From Natronococcus sp. CG52 (lineage in GTDB: Archaea; Halobacteriota; Halobacteria; Halobacteriales; Natrialbaceae): DNA of 64,000 bases. Location of the stretch: positions 496,001 to 560,000 of the forward strand of contig NZ_CP099391.1 of the NCBI RefSeq assembly GCF_023913515.1, given 5' to 3'. The notes below the pieces were generated by a model. That model saw only the letters and a program-made list of their open reading frames with translations. It did no database searches and was not told the origin of the DNA. How positions within the stretch are numbered: the stretch's first letter is position 1; every line of letters begins with the position of its first letter. Position numbers and translations under genes: made by a program. This document shows, piece after piece, positions 53,290 to 61,316 of this stretch.

Positions 53290-53467
53290 TCAATTCTCAG
53301 TTTGCAGGACCTCTTTCGGGTAATTCAGCAAACACCGGGTGAAATAAAGCAAACTGCTGTGCTGCACACATCCTCTCTATCAGCACACCGCTCTTGACAG
53401 GTACTCGGTAGTTCGAACCGGTTTTGCTGAACCCACAGAGCAAATGTAACACGAGAGCCTCGGTACC

Positions 53468-53845
53468 CTATTCAGTTGACGAACTGGCCGATGAGGAGAT
53501 AGTTTGAAACCGATTGCGTGCACTCAACAGGTATGCGAGGGCGGCAAACGCGACTACTATCTGTGGTACCTGTGTGAAGCCGAAGACAGTTGCTCCGAGT
53601 GCAAGGTCAAGCACCAATAGTGTATATAGTACGACAGCTGCGACCCATCCCACGAGGAAACCCCGCCACAGCAAGTAGGCGATAGCGAATCCAGCAAATC
53701 CCGCCCAGACCGCCGTCCGCCCCTCCGGTACAGCGTAACTAATCGCAAAAAGGCTCGTTACCAAACGCTCGACACTGTATAGCACCGTAATCAGGACGAC
53801 TCCGACGGTGCCGAGCGGTTGGGAGCGTAATGACTCTACATTCAT
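53468..53845 (-). CDS. Small membrane protein in low-GC segment
   Basis: 125 residues from MNVESLRSQPLGTVGVVLIT. About four hydrophobic helices (12-35, 45-62, 64-85, 88-105), then a Ser-rich tail. No recognised family. A longer start at 53926 adds 27 non-conserved-looking residues. Lower GC than neighbours, like the lipoprotein next to it. Divergent from the following gene. Confidence 0.65.
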   Translation of the reverse strand: MNVESLRSQPLGTVGVVLITVLYSVERLVTSLFAISYAVPEGRTAVWAGFAGFAIAYLLWRGFLVGWVAAVVLYTLLVLDLALGATVFGFTQVPQIVVAFAALAYLLSARNRFQTISSSASSSTE

Positions 53846-53955
53846 ACCAAATTCTTCAGTCTGGTATACATAAGCATTTATTCCGTACGGGGGTGTGGCG
53901 ATCTCACCGCCAGTTAAAGAAAACAATCTTGTCTGCTGAGAGAAAATCAGGCACT

Positions 53956-54450
53956 ATGACAGTGTCGTCTCCCTCTCGTCGTTTTCTCCTCCAGACGATC
54001 GCTGGTGTGATTCTCGGTGTAGTGGCCTACTTGAGACAGCCTCGCTGGCCGGGGTTCTTTGGAGGATATATAGAGGCCACACCGCTCGAACCGCTGATCG
54101 ATCCCGAGGAGCACGATGACCAACTCCCGCCAAATGAGTTCGTCACCCCTTCGAGCGACAGTAAACTGGTCGACCTTGTCCCGTTACAAGACGCGTTACA
54201 ACAACCCAGCGAACAGATAGAATTATCGCGACGTGAATTCGGCGACGCGTACAGCGTCTTAGAGGAGTTCCCGGTGTTCGAACCGCACCACCACGAGGGA
54301 CACGATCACCCAGCAGTTAGCCACGGTGGAATCTACGTCCGTGATGCAGAATATACGTATGTAATCCAACTTATTCCGTGGTGTAGCAACGTGTGGTGGA
54401 TCGAAACGAGAGGAACTCCCGAAGGACGGGCCTCCTGTGCCGAGCGATAG
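53956..54450 (+). CDS. Exported or anchored protein with His-rich motif, low-GC segment
   Basis: 164 residues from MTVSSPSRRFLLQTIAGVIL, a twin-arginine-like signal or anchor (SRRFLLQ). The mature protein contains EFPVFEPHHHEGHDHPAVSH, a histidine-rich stretch that could bind metal, followed by GGIYVRDAEYTYVIQLIPWC. Two Cys near the end (PWCSNVWW, ASCAER). Function unknown; its composition links it to the two preceding genes. Confidence 0.7.
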   Translation: MTVSSPSRRFLLQTIAGVILGVVAYLRQPRWPGFFGGYIEATPLEPLIDPEEHDDQLPPNEFVTPSSDSKLVDLVPLQDALQQPSEQIELSRREFGDAYSVLEEFPVFEPHHHEGHDHPAVSHGGIYVRDAEYTYVIQLIPWCSNVWWIETRGTPEGRASCAER

Positions 54451-54679
54451 TGGTGCTTCGGGACTTTCGAATTAGATCTGCCGAAAAATTGTTGTGTTCT
54501 GTGAGTGATCCTCTGAATTCCGCTAATTGTGTACTTCCTGACTTCAACTCCGTAGATATCACCTGTAGCTGAAAAAATCCGAGGGTCGGTTCGAAACTGC
54601 ACGTAGCGATCGATTCAGCGCCGATGGATGGTACTTAACTGCCGCGTCGTGATGGATACATCCACTATATTCCGAACTG

Positions 54680-54919
54680 TTGGCTCGCTACGAGCCACGC
54701 AGGCTGGAAGTGCAAATCGATTCGATGACGGTCATCCGAGACGTCAGGGGTGGCGATGACCCGACGGAACCGGGCGTCGAGACGTACAGCGAGGCCGTCA
54801 CGGCGGCACTGTCGAGCATCCCGGAACACCAGTACACGCATCTGGCCGACAGCGACCCGAACCCCGCCGACGCACTGGCGACGGTGGGAGCCGATATCGC
54901 GGCCTTCGGACCGGGATAG
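54680..54919 (+). CDS. Possible gene fragment
   Basis: A 79-codon frame from TTG 54680, or 64 codons from ATG 54725 (MTVIRDVRGGDDPTEPGVET, then HLADSDPNPADALATVGADI). Composition returns to high GC here. It may be a decayed or partial gene at the edge of the low-GC segment. A perfect 3-base-loop hairpin (TGGCTCG, CTA, CGAGCCA) overlaps the upstream end at 54681-54697. No family recognised. Confidence 0.35.
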   Translation: MARYEPRRLEVQIDSMTVIRDVRGGDDPTEPGVETYSEAVTAALSSIPEHQYTHLADSDPNPADALATVGADIAAFGPG

Positions 54920-55202
54920 TAGAGTTACGCCGCTTACAATTCGAACTCCCGGCTCCGTTAGAATCCTCAGAAGCTACTAGAAACCACGTACTGACTACAC
55001 CCTCTGTATTCAGAACTGTGTTCTCGACAGCTATCAGTGAAATCGATTGCCACTCCGTCACCTGCTCGCCCTGTACGTAGTCCGATTAACGGACAGTTGG
55101 CAACAACAGAACATCTCAACATCGAAAACAGACTGCGCGTAGGTGGACTGTTTTCAGTCGGAGAAAGCCGTCAGCGCTGGCCCGTCGAACGACCAGAACA
55201 GA

Positions 55203-56276
55203 TCAGGGACTCGGCAGCGTCACGAAGAAGGTCGATCCCTCGCCGGGTTCGGACTCGACCTCGATGCTGCCGCCGTGGCGCTCGACGATCCGTTGACTGA
55301 GTGCGAGTCCGATCCCCGTTCCCTCGTACTCCTCGCGGCTGTGCAGGCGGTCGAAAACGTCGAAGATCCGCTCCTGGTCGTCCGGATCGATGCCTATCCC
55401 GTTGTCGCTGACGGCGACGATCCACTCGCCGTCGCTCCGTTCGGCCTCGACGTGGATCCGCGGCGGCTCGTCGCCGCTGTAGGTGATCGCGTTACTGAGC
55501 AGGTTCTGGAAGAGCTGCCGGAGCTGACTCCGGTCTCCCGAAACCGTCGGCAGGGAATCGACCGTTAGCTCGCCGTCCCGTTCCTCGAGTGCGATCTGCA
55601 GATCCGTCCGGACCCCCTCGAAAATCTCGTCCAGATCGACCGGTTCGAACGGGTTGCCGCGGGTCTCGATCCGGGAGTACTCGAGCAGCCCCTCGATCAT
55701 CGCCCGCATCCGCTCGGCGCCGTCGACGGCGAACTCGATGAACTCCTCGGCGTCGTCGTCGAGTTCGTCGGTGTACCGGCGCTCGATCAACTCGAGGTAG
55801 CTCGTGATCATCCGCAGCGGCTCCTGCAGGTCGTGTGAGACGGCGTAGGCGAACTGCTGGAGGCGTTCGTCCGACTCCACCGCCTCCTGCTCGTTTTGCT
55901 TTCGTTCGGTGATGTTCCGGTAGGTAACGACGCCGTACGAGTCGCCCTCGTACTCGGTCCGCGTCACGGTCAGCTGGAACCACCGCGCTTCGGTCGGCGA
56001 GCGACACGGGTACTCGAGCGAGAATCGTTCCTGCTCGCCGTCGAGAACGGCCCGGGTTCCGTCGGCGGCTTCGGCCGCGTACGGGCTGTCAGAGCCGTCA
56101 CAGACGGAAATGTAGTTTGCGCCGACGCCGTCGACCGGCGGCCGGAGCTCGTCTTGCTGGGCGAACGTTTTCCACGCCTCGTTCGTCGCCAGGATCGTCC
56201 CGTCAGAATCCAGTACTGCGATATTCGACGACAAGGTATCGAGGACGTGAAACCCCAGCCCCTCGGGAATCTCCAT
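55203..56276 (-). CDS. PAS domain sensor histidine kinase
   Basis: 357 residues from MEIPEGLGFHVLDTLSSNIA. PAS domain (about 8-125; NIAVLDSDGTILATNEAWKT), HisKA with phospho-acceptor His in YAVSHDLQEPLRMITSYLEL, and HATPase with N box LFQNLLSNAITY, G1 DNGIGIDP and G2 GTGIGLALSQRI. No receiver domain or membrane helix, so it is a soluble cytoplasmic kinase of the Bat/phytochrome-like group common in Halobacteria. No response regulator is adjacent. The upstream extension to 56462 is not conserved-looking. Confidence 0.9.
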   Translation of the reverse strand: MEIPEGLGFHVLDTLSSNIAVLDSDGTILATNEAWKTFAQQDELRPPVDGVGANYISVCDGSDSPYAAEAADGTRAVLDGEQERFSLEYPCRSPTEARWFQLTVTRTEYEGDSYGVVTYRNITERKQNEQEAVESDERLQQFAYAVSHDLQEPLRMITSYLELIERRYTDELDDDAEEFIEFAVDGAERMRAMIEGLLEYSRIETRGNPFEPVDLDEIFEGVRTDLQIALEERDGELTVDSLPTVSGDRSQLRQLFQNLLSNAITYSGDEPPRIHVEAERSDGEWIVAVSDNGIGIDPDDQERIFDVFDRLHSREEYEGTGIGLALSQRIVERHGGSIEVESEPGEGSTFFVTLPSP

Positions 56277-56530
56277 ACACGTTCGTCCGGACGGAGGGGT
56301 AAATGCGATTCGGTTGTTCGAGTCTGATACGGGATCATACGGCTTCTCGCCGCAAGTGAACCGCTCTCGACGATTGTCTCGCGTATCGATGGCTCCGTCG
56401 TGTCTCGATTCGCCGGCTCTCGATCGGCCGTCTCGAGCACGGGACGCTGGTTTGCTCATCACCCCGGACCGGGACGGACGCGGAGAGAAACTCTCATAGG
56501 TGGGGGGTCGTAACGTGAGATCGAGCGCTA

Positions 56531-56746
56531 ATGAGTCCCGTCACTACCAGTGGCATCGTAGCGAGTATCGCCCTGTTCGACCCCACGATCGGCATTACGG
56601 CCGTCGCGACCGTCATGCTCTCGCTGTTCGTGCTCGCGATGGTGTTCTTCGCCGTCGCACCGCTCGTCTCCTCGTCGTGGACCGAACAGTTCGGCGTCGC
56701 CTCGAGCGGCTCCTCCCTCGAGGCCGAAGCCAACGAAGCCGACTGA
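56531..56746 (+). CDS. Small single-helix membrane protein
   Basis: 71 residues. A hydrophobic region at about 8-50 (one long or two short helices; TVMLSLFVLAMVFFAVAPLV) and a Ser/Glu tail. No family recognised. Stand-alone, with a G6 tract and AT-poor promoter region upstream. Confidence 0.65.
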   Translation: MSPVTTSGIVASIALFDPTIGITAVATVMLSLFVLAMVFFAVAPLVSSSWTEQFGVASSGSSLEAEANEAD

Positions 56747-57026
56747 ACGCCCGATTCGCGTCAGTCCTCTTCCGTTCCGTACTGTTCTCGCACCAGGTGA
56801 GCGACGCCGCGTTCCTCGAGGACGTCTATCGTCACCCAGCAATCGGCGATGTGTGGGTCTCGATCCGTCTGCCCTCGTCGATGTCGTTCCGCGCGGTGAC
56901 CACCGCACCCTCCGCTCACAGCTTCCTGACGAACTCGAGGCGCCGTTCACCGAGGCGAGGGGGTCCGCTGGCGGCCTTGCATCTGAGGTCCAAATACCGA
57001 CACCGGTCACCGCCGAACGTCCATCT

Positions 57027-57435
57027 ATGCAGGAAGACGAATTTTACGAACTCGTACAGGAGGCGAGTCACCTCGACACGATCGAGCGCGCGCAGGTCGC
57101 GAGCGAGGCCGTCATCGAGACGCTCGGCGAGACCCTGACCGGCGGCGAGGCCGAGGACGTCGCGAGTCAGCTGCCGCCCGAACTGGCCGGCGTCATCGAG
57201 GGCGCCGACCACGACGGTGCCGGCTACGGCCGCGACGAGTTCGTCGACCGAGTCGGCGAACACCTCCAGGGGGGGCGATGTCGAGTCGGACGACGCCGAA
57301 CGGTACGCCGAGGGCGTCACCGACGCGATCACGGTCGCCCCGACGGAGGGCGAACCCGAGGATCTGAAGTCCCGGCTCGACGGCGATCTTTGCCCGCTGT
57401 TCGAGGACGTTGCGGTCGATCAGGGGAACGTATAG
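57027..57435 (+). pseudogene. DUF2267 protein gene, frameshifted at a G7 tract
   Basis: From ATG 57027 the frame reads as a DUF2267 protein (MQEDEFYELVQEASHLDTIE, AVIETLGETLTGGEAEDVAS, QLPPELAGVIEG) up to EHLQGG. There, seven G (57269-57275) shift it. One base fewer continues as DVESDDAERYAEGVTDAITV and the expected EPEDLKSRLDGDLCPLFEDV, ending at 57435. DUF2267 proteins are small helical proteins of unknown function. Inactivation, tract-length switching or a sequencing error could each explain it. Confidence 0.8.
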
Positions 57436-57589
57436 GACGTTCGGGCTGCCGCGCTCGAACCGAGATTCCGGTCGGAGATTCCGCTTTTCCTGCAGTCGTC
57501 CGAACAGCGGCGCGACGAGCGGCGTACCGAATGGCCGATACCGCCGCAACAGGTTCGTTCAAGTGGCTGACGCACCACGTCGGTTAGCA

Positions 57590-57751
57590 ATGAGTGATTC
57601 GACCGACGAGGACGCCCCCGAGTGTCGAGCGTGTGGCGACCCGGTAACCGAGGGTGGCGAGCGACGAGTCGTAAGTATCGTCGAGAACGGCGAGGCGGTC
57701 CACTACCAGTTCTGCAGCGCGGCGTGTCTCGAGTCCTGGGACCGTTCCTAA
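57590..57751 (+). CDS. Small zinc-finger protein
   Basis: 53 residues from MSDSTDEDAPECRACGDPVT. Two metal-binding pairs, ECRAC and YQFCSAACLESW, give a C-x2-C and C-x3-C arrangement of a zinc-ribbon or TRASH-like finger. Such tiny acidic zinc fingers are frequent in Halobacteria; deletion of some affects swarming or biofilms in Haloferax. Complete as it stands; probably its own transcription unit. Convergent with purU. Confidence 0.8.
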   Translation: MSDSTDEDAPECRACGDPVTEGGERRVVSIVENGEAVHYQFCSAACLESWDRS

Positions 57752-57755
57752 CTCG

Positions 57756-58763
57756 TCAGTTTGCCGGCGTCTCGGATTCCGCCTCTCGTTCCGACTCGTC
57801 GCCGTCCGTCTCGCGCTGGGCGTCCGCGACGGCGCTGCCGATCCCGTCGACCGGCCGATCCGGCGTGATCTCGTCCATCTCTCCCGGCAGTCCGAGCTGG
57901 TAGCGGGTGCCGTTCTCGCGAACGCTCGTTCTGCCGCGGTGGACCGAGACGTCGCCGTTCAGGTGGAGCCGAACCGCCTCGAGCAGCGCGTCGGCCTCGA
58001 GGGGCTGGCCGCGGCGTTTCATCTCCGCGAGGTCGGCCTCGTCGGGGACGTCGAACGCGCGCTGGGTGATGATCGGCCCCTGATCCAGGTCCGTCGTGAC
58101 GTAGTGGGCCGTGACGCCCGCCACGCGGACACCCTCTTCGATGGCCTGTCGATAGGCCTCGGCGCCGGGGAACGCCGGCAGCAGCGAGGGGTGAACGTTG
58201 ATGATGCGGTCCTCGTACCGGAAGACCACGTTCGGAGAAAGAATGCGCATGTAGCGCGCGAGGACGATCAGGTCGGCGTCGTACTCGGCGAGGAGCTCGA
58301 GGAGCCGTTCCTCGTTCTGCTGGCCCTTCTCGTCACCGATGTCGTGGAACGGGACGTCGTAGTGCTCCGCCAGCGGCTGGAGCTCGTCGTGGTTCCCGAT
58401 GACGACGCCGATATCCGCGCCGAGTTCGTCGTTCGCCCAGGCCTCGAACAGCGCCTCGAGGCAGTGACTCTCCTTGGTGCCGAGCACGGCGATCTGCTGG
58501 GTCTCGCGGTCGGCCGGGAACCGGACCTGGACGTCGAGTCCGAGGTCCTCGCCGAGTTCGTGGAGATCCTCCCGAAGCTTCGCCTCGGTACAGACCATCT
58601 CCGCGGTGTCGACGGCGAGGTACATCCGGAAGACGCCGTCGCGGACCGCCTGATCGAGGTCCTCGATGTTGGCTCCGCGCTCGAACAGGAGGCTGGTCAC
58701 GCGGGCAACCAGCCCGGTATCGTCGTCTCCGATTACGGTAATTTCAGTCACGTCGGTCGTCAT
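57756..58763 (-). CDS. purU: Formyltetrahydrofolate deformylase
   Basis: 335 residues from MTTDVTEITVIGDDDTGLVA. N-terminal ACT domain (1-85), then the formyl-transferase fold with IGNHDELQPLAEHYDVPFHD, RYMRILSPN, the catalytic NVHPSLLPAFPG and VTTDLDQGPII Asn-His-Asp set. It hydrolyses 10-formyl-THF to formate, feeding formate-dependent purine steps; purC is 5 kb away. An acidic C-terminal tail of about 50 residues is a halophilic addition. A Met three codons earlier is an alternative start. Confidence 0.9.
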   Translation of the reverse strand: MTTDVTEITVIGDDDTGLVARVTSLLFERGANIEDLDQAVRDGVFRMYLAVDTAEMVCTEAKLREDLHELGEDLGLDVQVRFPADRETQQIAVLGTKESHCLEALFEAWANDELGADIGVVIGNHDELQPLAEHYDVPFHDIGDEKGQQNEERLLELLAEYDADLIVLARYMRILSPNVVFRYEDRIINVHPSLLPAFPGAEAYRQAIEEGVRVAGVTAHYVTTDLDQGPIITQRAFDVPDEADLAEMKRRGQPLEADALLEAVRLHLNGDVSVHRGRTSVRENGTRYQLGLPGEMDEITPDRPVDGIGSAVADAQRETDGDESEREAESETPAN

Positions 58764-58894
58764 CGCAGCCACCTCCGCTCGAGCGAAGATCGGGTCATCA
58801 GTACTGATCTCAGTCTATGGGCGGCTAAAAGTCCTGCTTTCCGTCGATATCCCTGAGAACGAACCTGTAGTAACACTTTCTTCTATATTATTCA

Positions 58895-58907
58895 AAATTA
58901 GTAATTT
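58895..58907. promoter_or_regulatory. Palindrome in AT-rich promoter of the FAD oxidoreductase gene
   Basis: AAATTA (58895-58900), G, TAATTT (58902-58907), within a strongly AT-rich stretch that also holds GTATTATTAAG. A likely core promoter with an operator, 44 bases before ATG 58951. Confidence 0.45.
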
Positions 58908-58950
58908 CTAACCTAGTATTATTAAGTACGTGGAACCCCATCGGTTCGGT

Positions 58951-60165
58951 ATGAACGCCACCGATCTCGAGGTCGCGATCGTCGGCGCCGGTCCGGCGGG
59001 AATCGGTACCGCTGTCGCGCTCGAGCGACTCGACGTCGAGTACGCGATCCTCGAGCGCGACCGTATCGGTGCCTCGTTTCGCAACTGGCCCGACGAAATG
59101 CGGCTGCTGACGCCGTCGTTCCCCGCCAACGCCTTCGGCGTGCGCGACCTGAACGCCGTCACGATCGACACCTCGCCGGCGCTGGCGCTCGACCGCGAAC
59201 ACCCGACCGGCGACCAGTACGCGGACTACCTCGAGGCCGTCGCCGAGTTCCACGAGGTTCCCGTCGAGACGGGCGTCGACGTGGAAGCCGTCGTTCCCGA
59301 CGGCGGTGAGAGAGACGAGAGTGACGGGGTTACGCTCGAGACCGCGGACGACTCAATCCGGGCCCGGTACGTCGTCTGGGCGGCGGGACAGTACCAGTAT
59401 CCGTCCAGCGGCTCGATCGAAGGCGGCTCACACGGCGTCCACGTCGCCGACGTGGATTCGTGGGAAGCGTACGCCGACGACGCCTCGAGCGAGGGAATCG
59501 ATGGAAGACCGCAGGCCGTGGCCGACGGCTCCGGCGCGGCGGCCGAGCGCGCGGCCGACGCCGTAGTCGTCGTCGGCGCCGAGAGCGGGATCGACGCGGC
59601 ACTCGGCCTCGCCGAACAGGGGCTCTCGGTCACGGTGCTCGACGACGAGGGAACCTGGCGGTTCCGCAGTCCCGATCCCAGCGAGGTGCTCTCCCCGCGA
59701 ACGAACGAGCGACTCGAGGCGGCCCTCGAGGACGGGAAGCCGATCGATCTCGTTCCCGAGGTGCGCGTCGGGGATATCGAAAGCGACGACTGCGGGGGAT
59801 CGCACGTCGTGCACACGAGGGACGGCAACCGGTTCCGGTCGCGAACGCCGCCGATTCTCGCGACCGGGTTCGAAGGAAGTCTCTCGCTGGTCGACAACCT
59901 GTTCGCGTTCGACGGCGAGTTCCCGGAACTGACCGACCGCGACGAGTCCACCGAGACGCCGGGGCTGTTTCTCGCCGGCCCCCAGGTCGCTCACAACGGC
60001 CAGCAGTTCTGCTTCATCTACAAGTTTCGCCAGCGGTTCGCCGTCGTCGCAGAGGCGATCGGCGAGCGCCTCGGGGTCGATACCGACCCGCTCGAAGCCT
60101 ACCGCGAGAAACGGATGATTCTCGAGGATCTCGAGTGCTGCAAGCCCGACTACTGCGACTGCTGA
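58951..60165 (+). CDS. FAD-dependent oxidoreductase with Cys-rich C-terminus
   Basis: 404 residues from MNATDLEVAIVGAGPAGIGT. FAD-binding GAGPAGIG (12-19), FRNWPDEMRLLTPSFPAN as in flavin monooxygenase-like thioredoxin-reductase relatives, a second nucleotide site VVVVGAESGIDAALGLAEQG, and the closing GLFLAGPQVAHNGQQFCFIY. The protein ends CCKPDYCDC, four cysteines in nine residues, a probable metal site. Its AT-rich promoter resembles that of the nearby COG0523/feoB genes, suggesting control by metal status. Confidence 0.85.
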   Translation: MNATDLEVAIVGAGPAGIGTAVALERLDVEYAILERDRIGASFRNWPDEMRLLTPSFPANAFGVRDLNAVTIDTSPALALDREHPTGDQYADYLEAVAEFHEVPVETGVDVEAVVPDGGERDESDGVTLETADDSIRARYVVWAAGQYQYPSSGSIEGGSHGVHVADVDSWEAYADDASSEGIDGRPQAVADGSGAAAERAADAVVVVGAESGIDAALGLAEQGLSVTVLDDEGTWRFRSPDPSEVLSPRTNERLEAALEDGKPIDLVPEVRVGDIESDDCGGSHVVHTRDGNRFRSRTPPILATGFEGSLSLVDNLFAFDGEFPELTDRDESTETPGLFLAGPQVAHNGQQFCFIYKFRQRFAVVAEAIGERLGVDTDPLEAYREKRMILEDLECCKPDYCDC

Positions 60166-60382
60166 TCGCCGACACAGTCGAAAACACGATTTCGTTATTC
60201 GGTCGCGAGACTGAATCCGGGCTGGGTTCGATGTTACGTAGAGCGTGCGAACTGCTTACCGATCTGTTGTCGAGTCGGAACTCCGTAGAGAGCGTCTCCG
60301 TTCACCGACGCTACGGTGTCGAGTGAGCAGCGTCGAGTATGGGCTCCCTGTGCCTTCGTGCAGTGATTTCGGTGGTGCCGAA

Positions 60383-60520
60383 TCAGCGGAACAGCATGCT
60401 GACGAATCGCTCGATGTACTCCGTAAACGAGACGGTTGGCGTTCCGGGCAGGTAAACCGGAAGATCGGACTGTTCGATCGGAACGTCGGTAATGGGGTCT
60501 CTGGGTTCTGTTTCTTCCAT
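60383..60520 (-). CDS. Small 45-residue protein
   Basis: Starts MEETEPRDPITDVPIEQSDL, continues PVYLPGTPTVSFTEYIERFV and ends SMLFR. Acidic and Pro-rich with an amphipathic C-terminal helix. Codon use looks coding, and an AT-rich promoter with a palindrome (60580-60596) lies upstream. It fills part of a 600-base gap. Family not recognised. Confidence 0.55.
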   Translation of the reverse strand: MEETEPRDPITDVPIEQSDLPVYLPGTPTVSFTEYIERFVSMLFR

Positions 60521-60579
60521 ACGTCGGTTTCGAGCCAGATCTATTTACGTATTTGCAAGTATAATTTTGGCATTCAAAA

Positions 60580-60596
60580 TCAATGATTGCCATTGA
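60580..60596. promoter_or_regulatory. Palindrome upstream of the 45-residue gene
   Basis: TCAATG (60580-60585), ATTGC, CATTGA (60591-60596), in an AT-rich stretch with TATTTACGTATTTGC and TATAATTTTGG. A candidate operator/promoter for the minus-strand gene starting at 60520. Confidence 0.4.
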
Positions 60597-60783
60597 GAGA
60601 ATAACGCACGGTGCTGGGGGTCACGGGATTCGAAGGGACTAACCGGGCTATAGCGTAGCAACTATCCGTCGATCGCTTGCCGACCGTCGGATCGGTTACC
60701 GATCGGTTCGGCTCCTCGTCGAGTCGTCGAGATCGGTCTCTCCGCGGCCCGCTTCCCCCGCCCAATCGGTAGAACCGTCGAGA

Positions 60784-61041
60784 TCAGCACAGGTCGTCCG
60801 CTCGGCGTCGTAACGACGGATCGATCGTCGTGTTCTCGGCGAGGTCTTCGAGCGTCTCGGTGGCGTTGCACTCGCCCAGTCCCTCGAGCGCCTGCCGCCG
60901 GTACTCCCCGCGAAGACCGCTCATCTTGACGAGGAGCGCGAGATTCGTTCGCTCGTCGGCGTCGATCAGTCGGCCGATCGCTTCGCGCCGATGCGCGTGT
61001 GATACGTTCGATCTCGCTGCGGTCTGGAAGTGCGTGGACAT
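60784..61041 (-). CDS. Small HEAT-like protein in COG0523 operon
   Basis: 85 residues from MSTHFQTAARSNVSHAHRRE. Two to three short amphipathic helices (AIGRLIDADERTNLALLVKM, YRRQALEGLGECNATETLED) resemble HEAT/armadillo-type repeats. Last of three closely spaced minus-strand genes after the COG0523 GTPase and the DUF7511 gene (gaps 21 and 41 bases). Probably an accessory of that metal-handling unit. Confidence 0.75.
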   Translation of the reverse strand: MSTHFQTAARSNVSHAHRREAIGRLIDADERTNLALLVKMSGLRGEYRRQALEGLGECNATETLEDLAENTTIDPSLRRRADDLC

Positions 61042-61082
61042 GGGTTGGATTCGTCGTCTGTGGTGGTTGTCGGTCGATTCAA

Positions 61083-61295
61083 TCACCGAGTATCTTCCCT
61101 GGAGACGAACGCGTCCCCCCGGGCTTTGATCCAGGTGTCTGCTACGGATTCGGCGTTGACGATCTCGTAGATCGTACAGCTGTCCGGCCCGCGCTCGTTT
61201 CGCTCGACGTACGCGTGGCAACACGGCGAGACGTCCCCGTCGGCCGGGTTGTCGGCGCCCGACTCCGGTTCGGTCTCCGTGTCGTGTCCGGTCAC
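61083..61295 (-). CDS. DUF7511-like small Cys protein
   Basis: 70 residues. After an acidic head, VSPCCHAYVERNERGPDSCT and TWIKARGDAFVSREDTR match what I recall of DUF7511, a short haloarchaeal domain. Three Cys and one His could coordinate zinc. It sits between the COG0523 GTPase and the HEAT-like gene on the same strand. Confidence 0.75.
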   Translation of the reverse strand: MTGHDTETEPESGADNPADGDVSPCCHAYVERNERGPDSCTIYEIVNAESVADTWIKARGDAFVSREDTR

Positions 61296-61316
61296 GGACG
61301 ATCACTCCGCGGTCGT

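Noticed and set aside
60613-60634. tRNA 3'-end-like sequence on the minus strand (T-loop TTCGAATC and an acceptor-like GACCCCC)
   Set aside because: No T stem pairing, no anticodon arm and no matching 5' half; a chance resemblance or at most a remnant attachment site.
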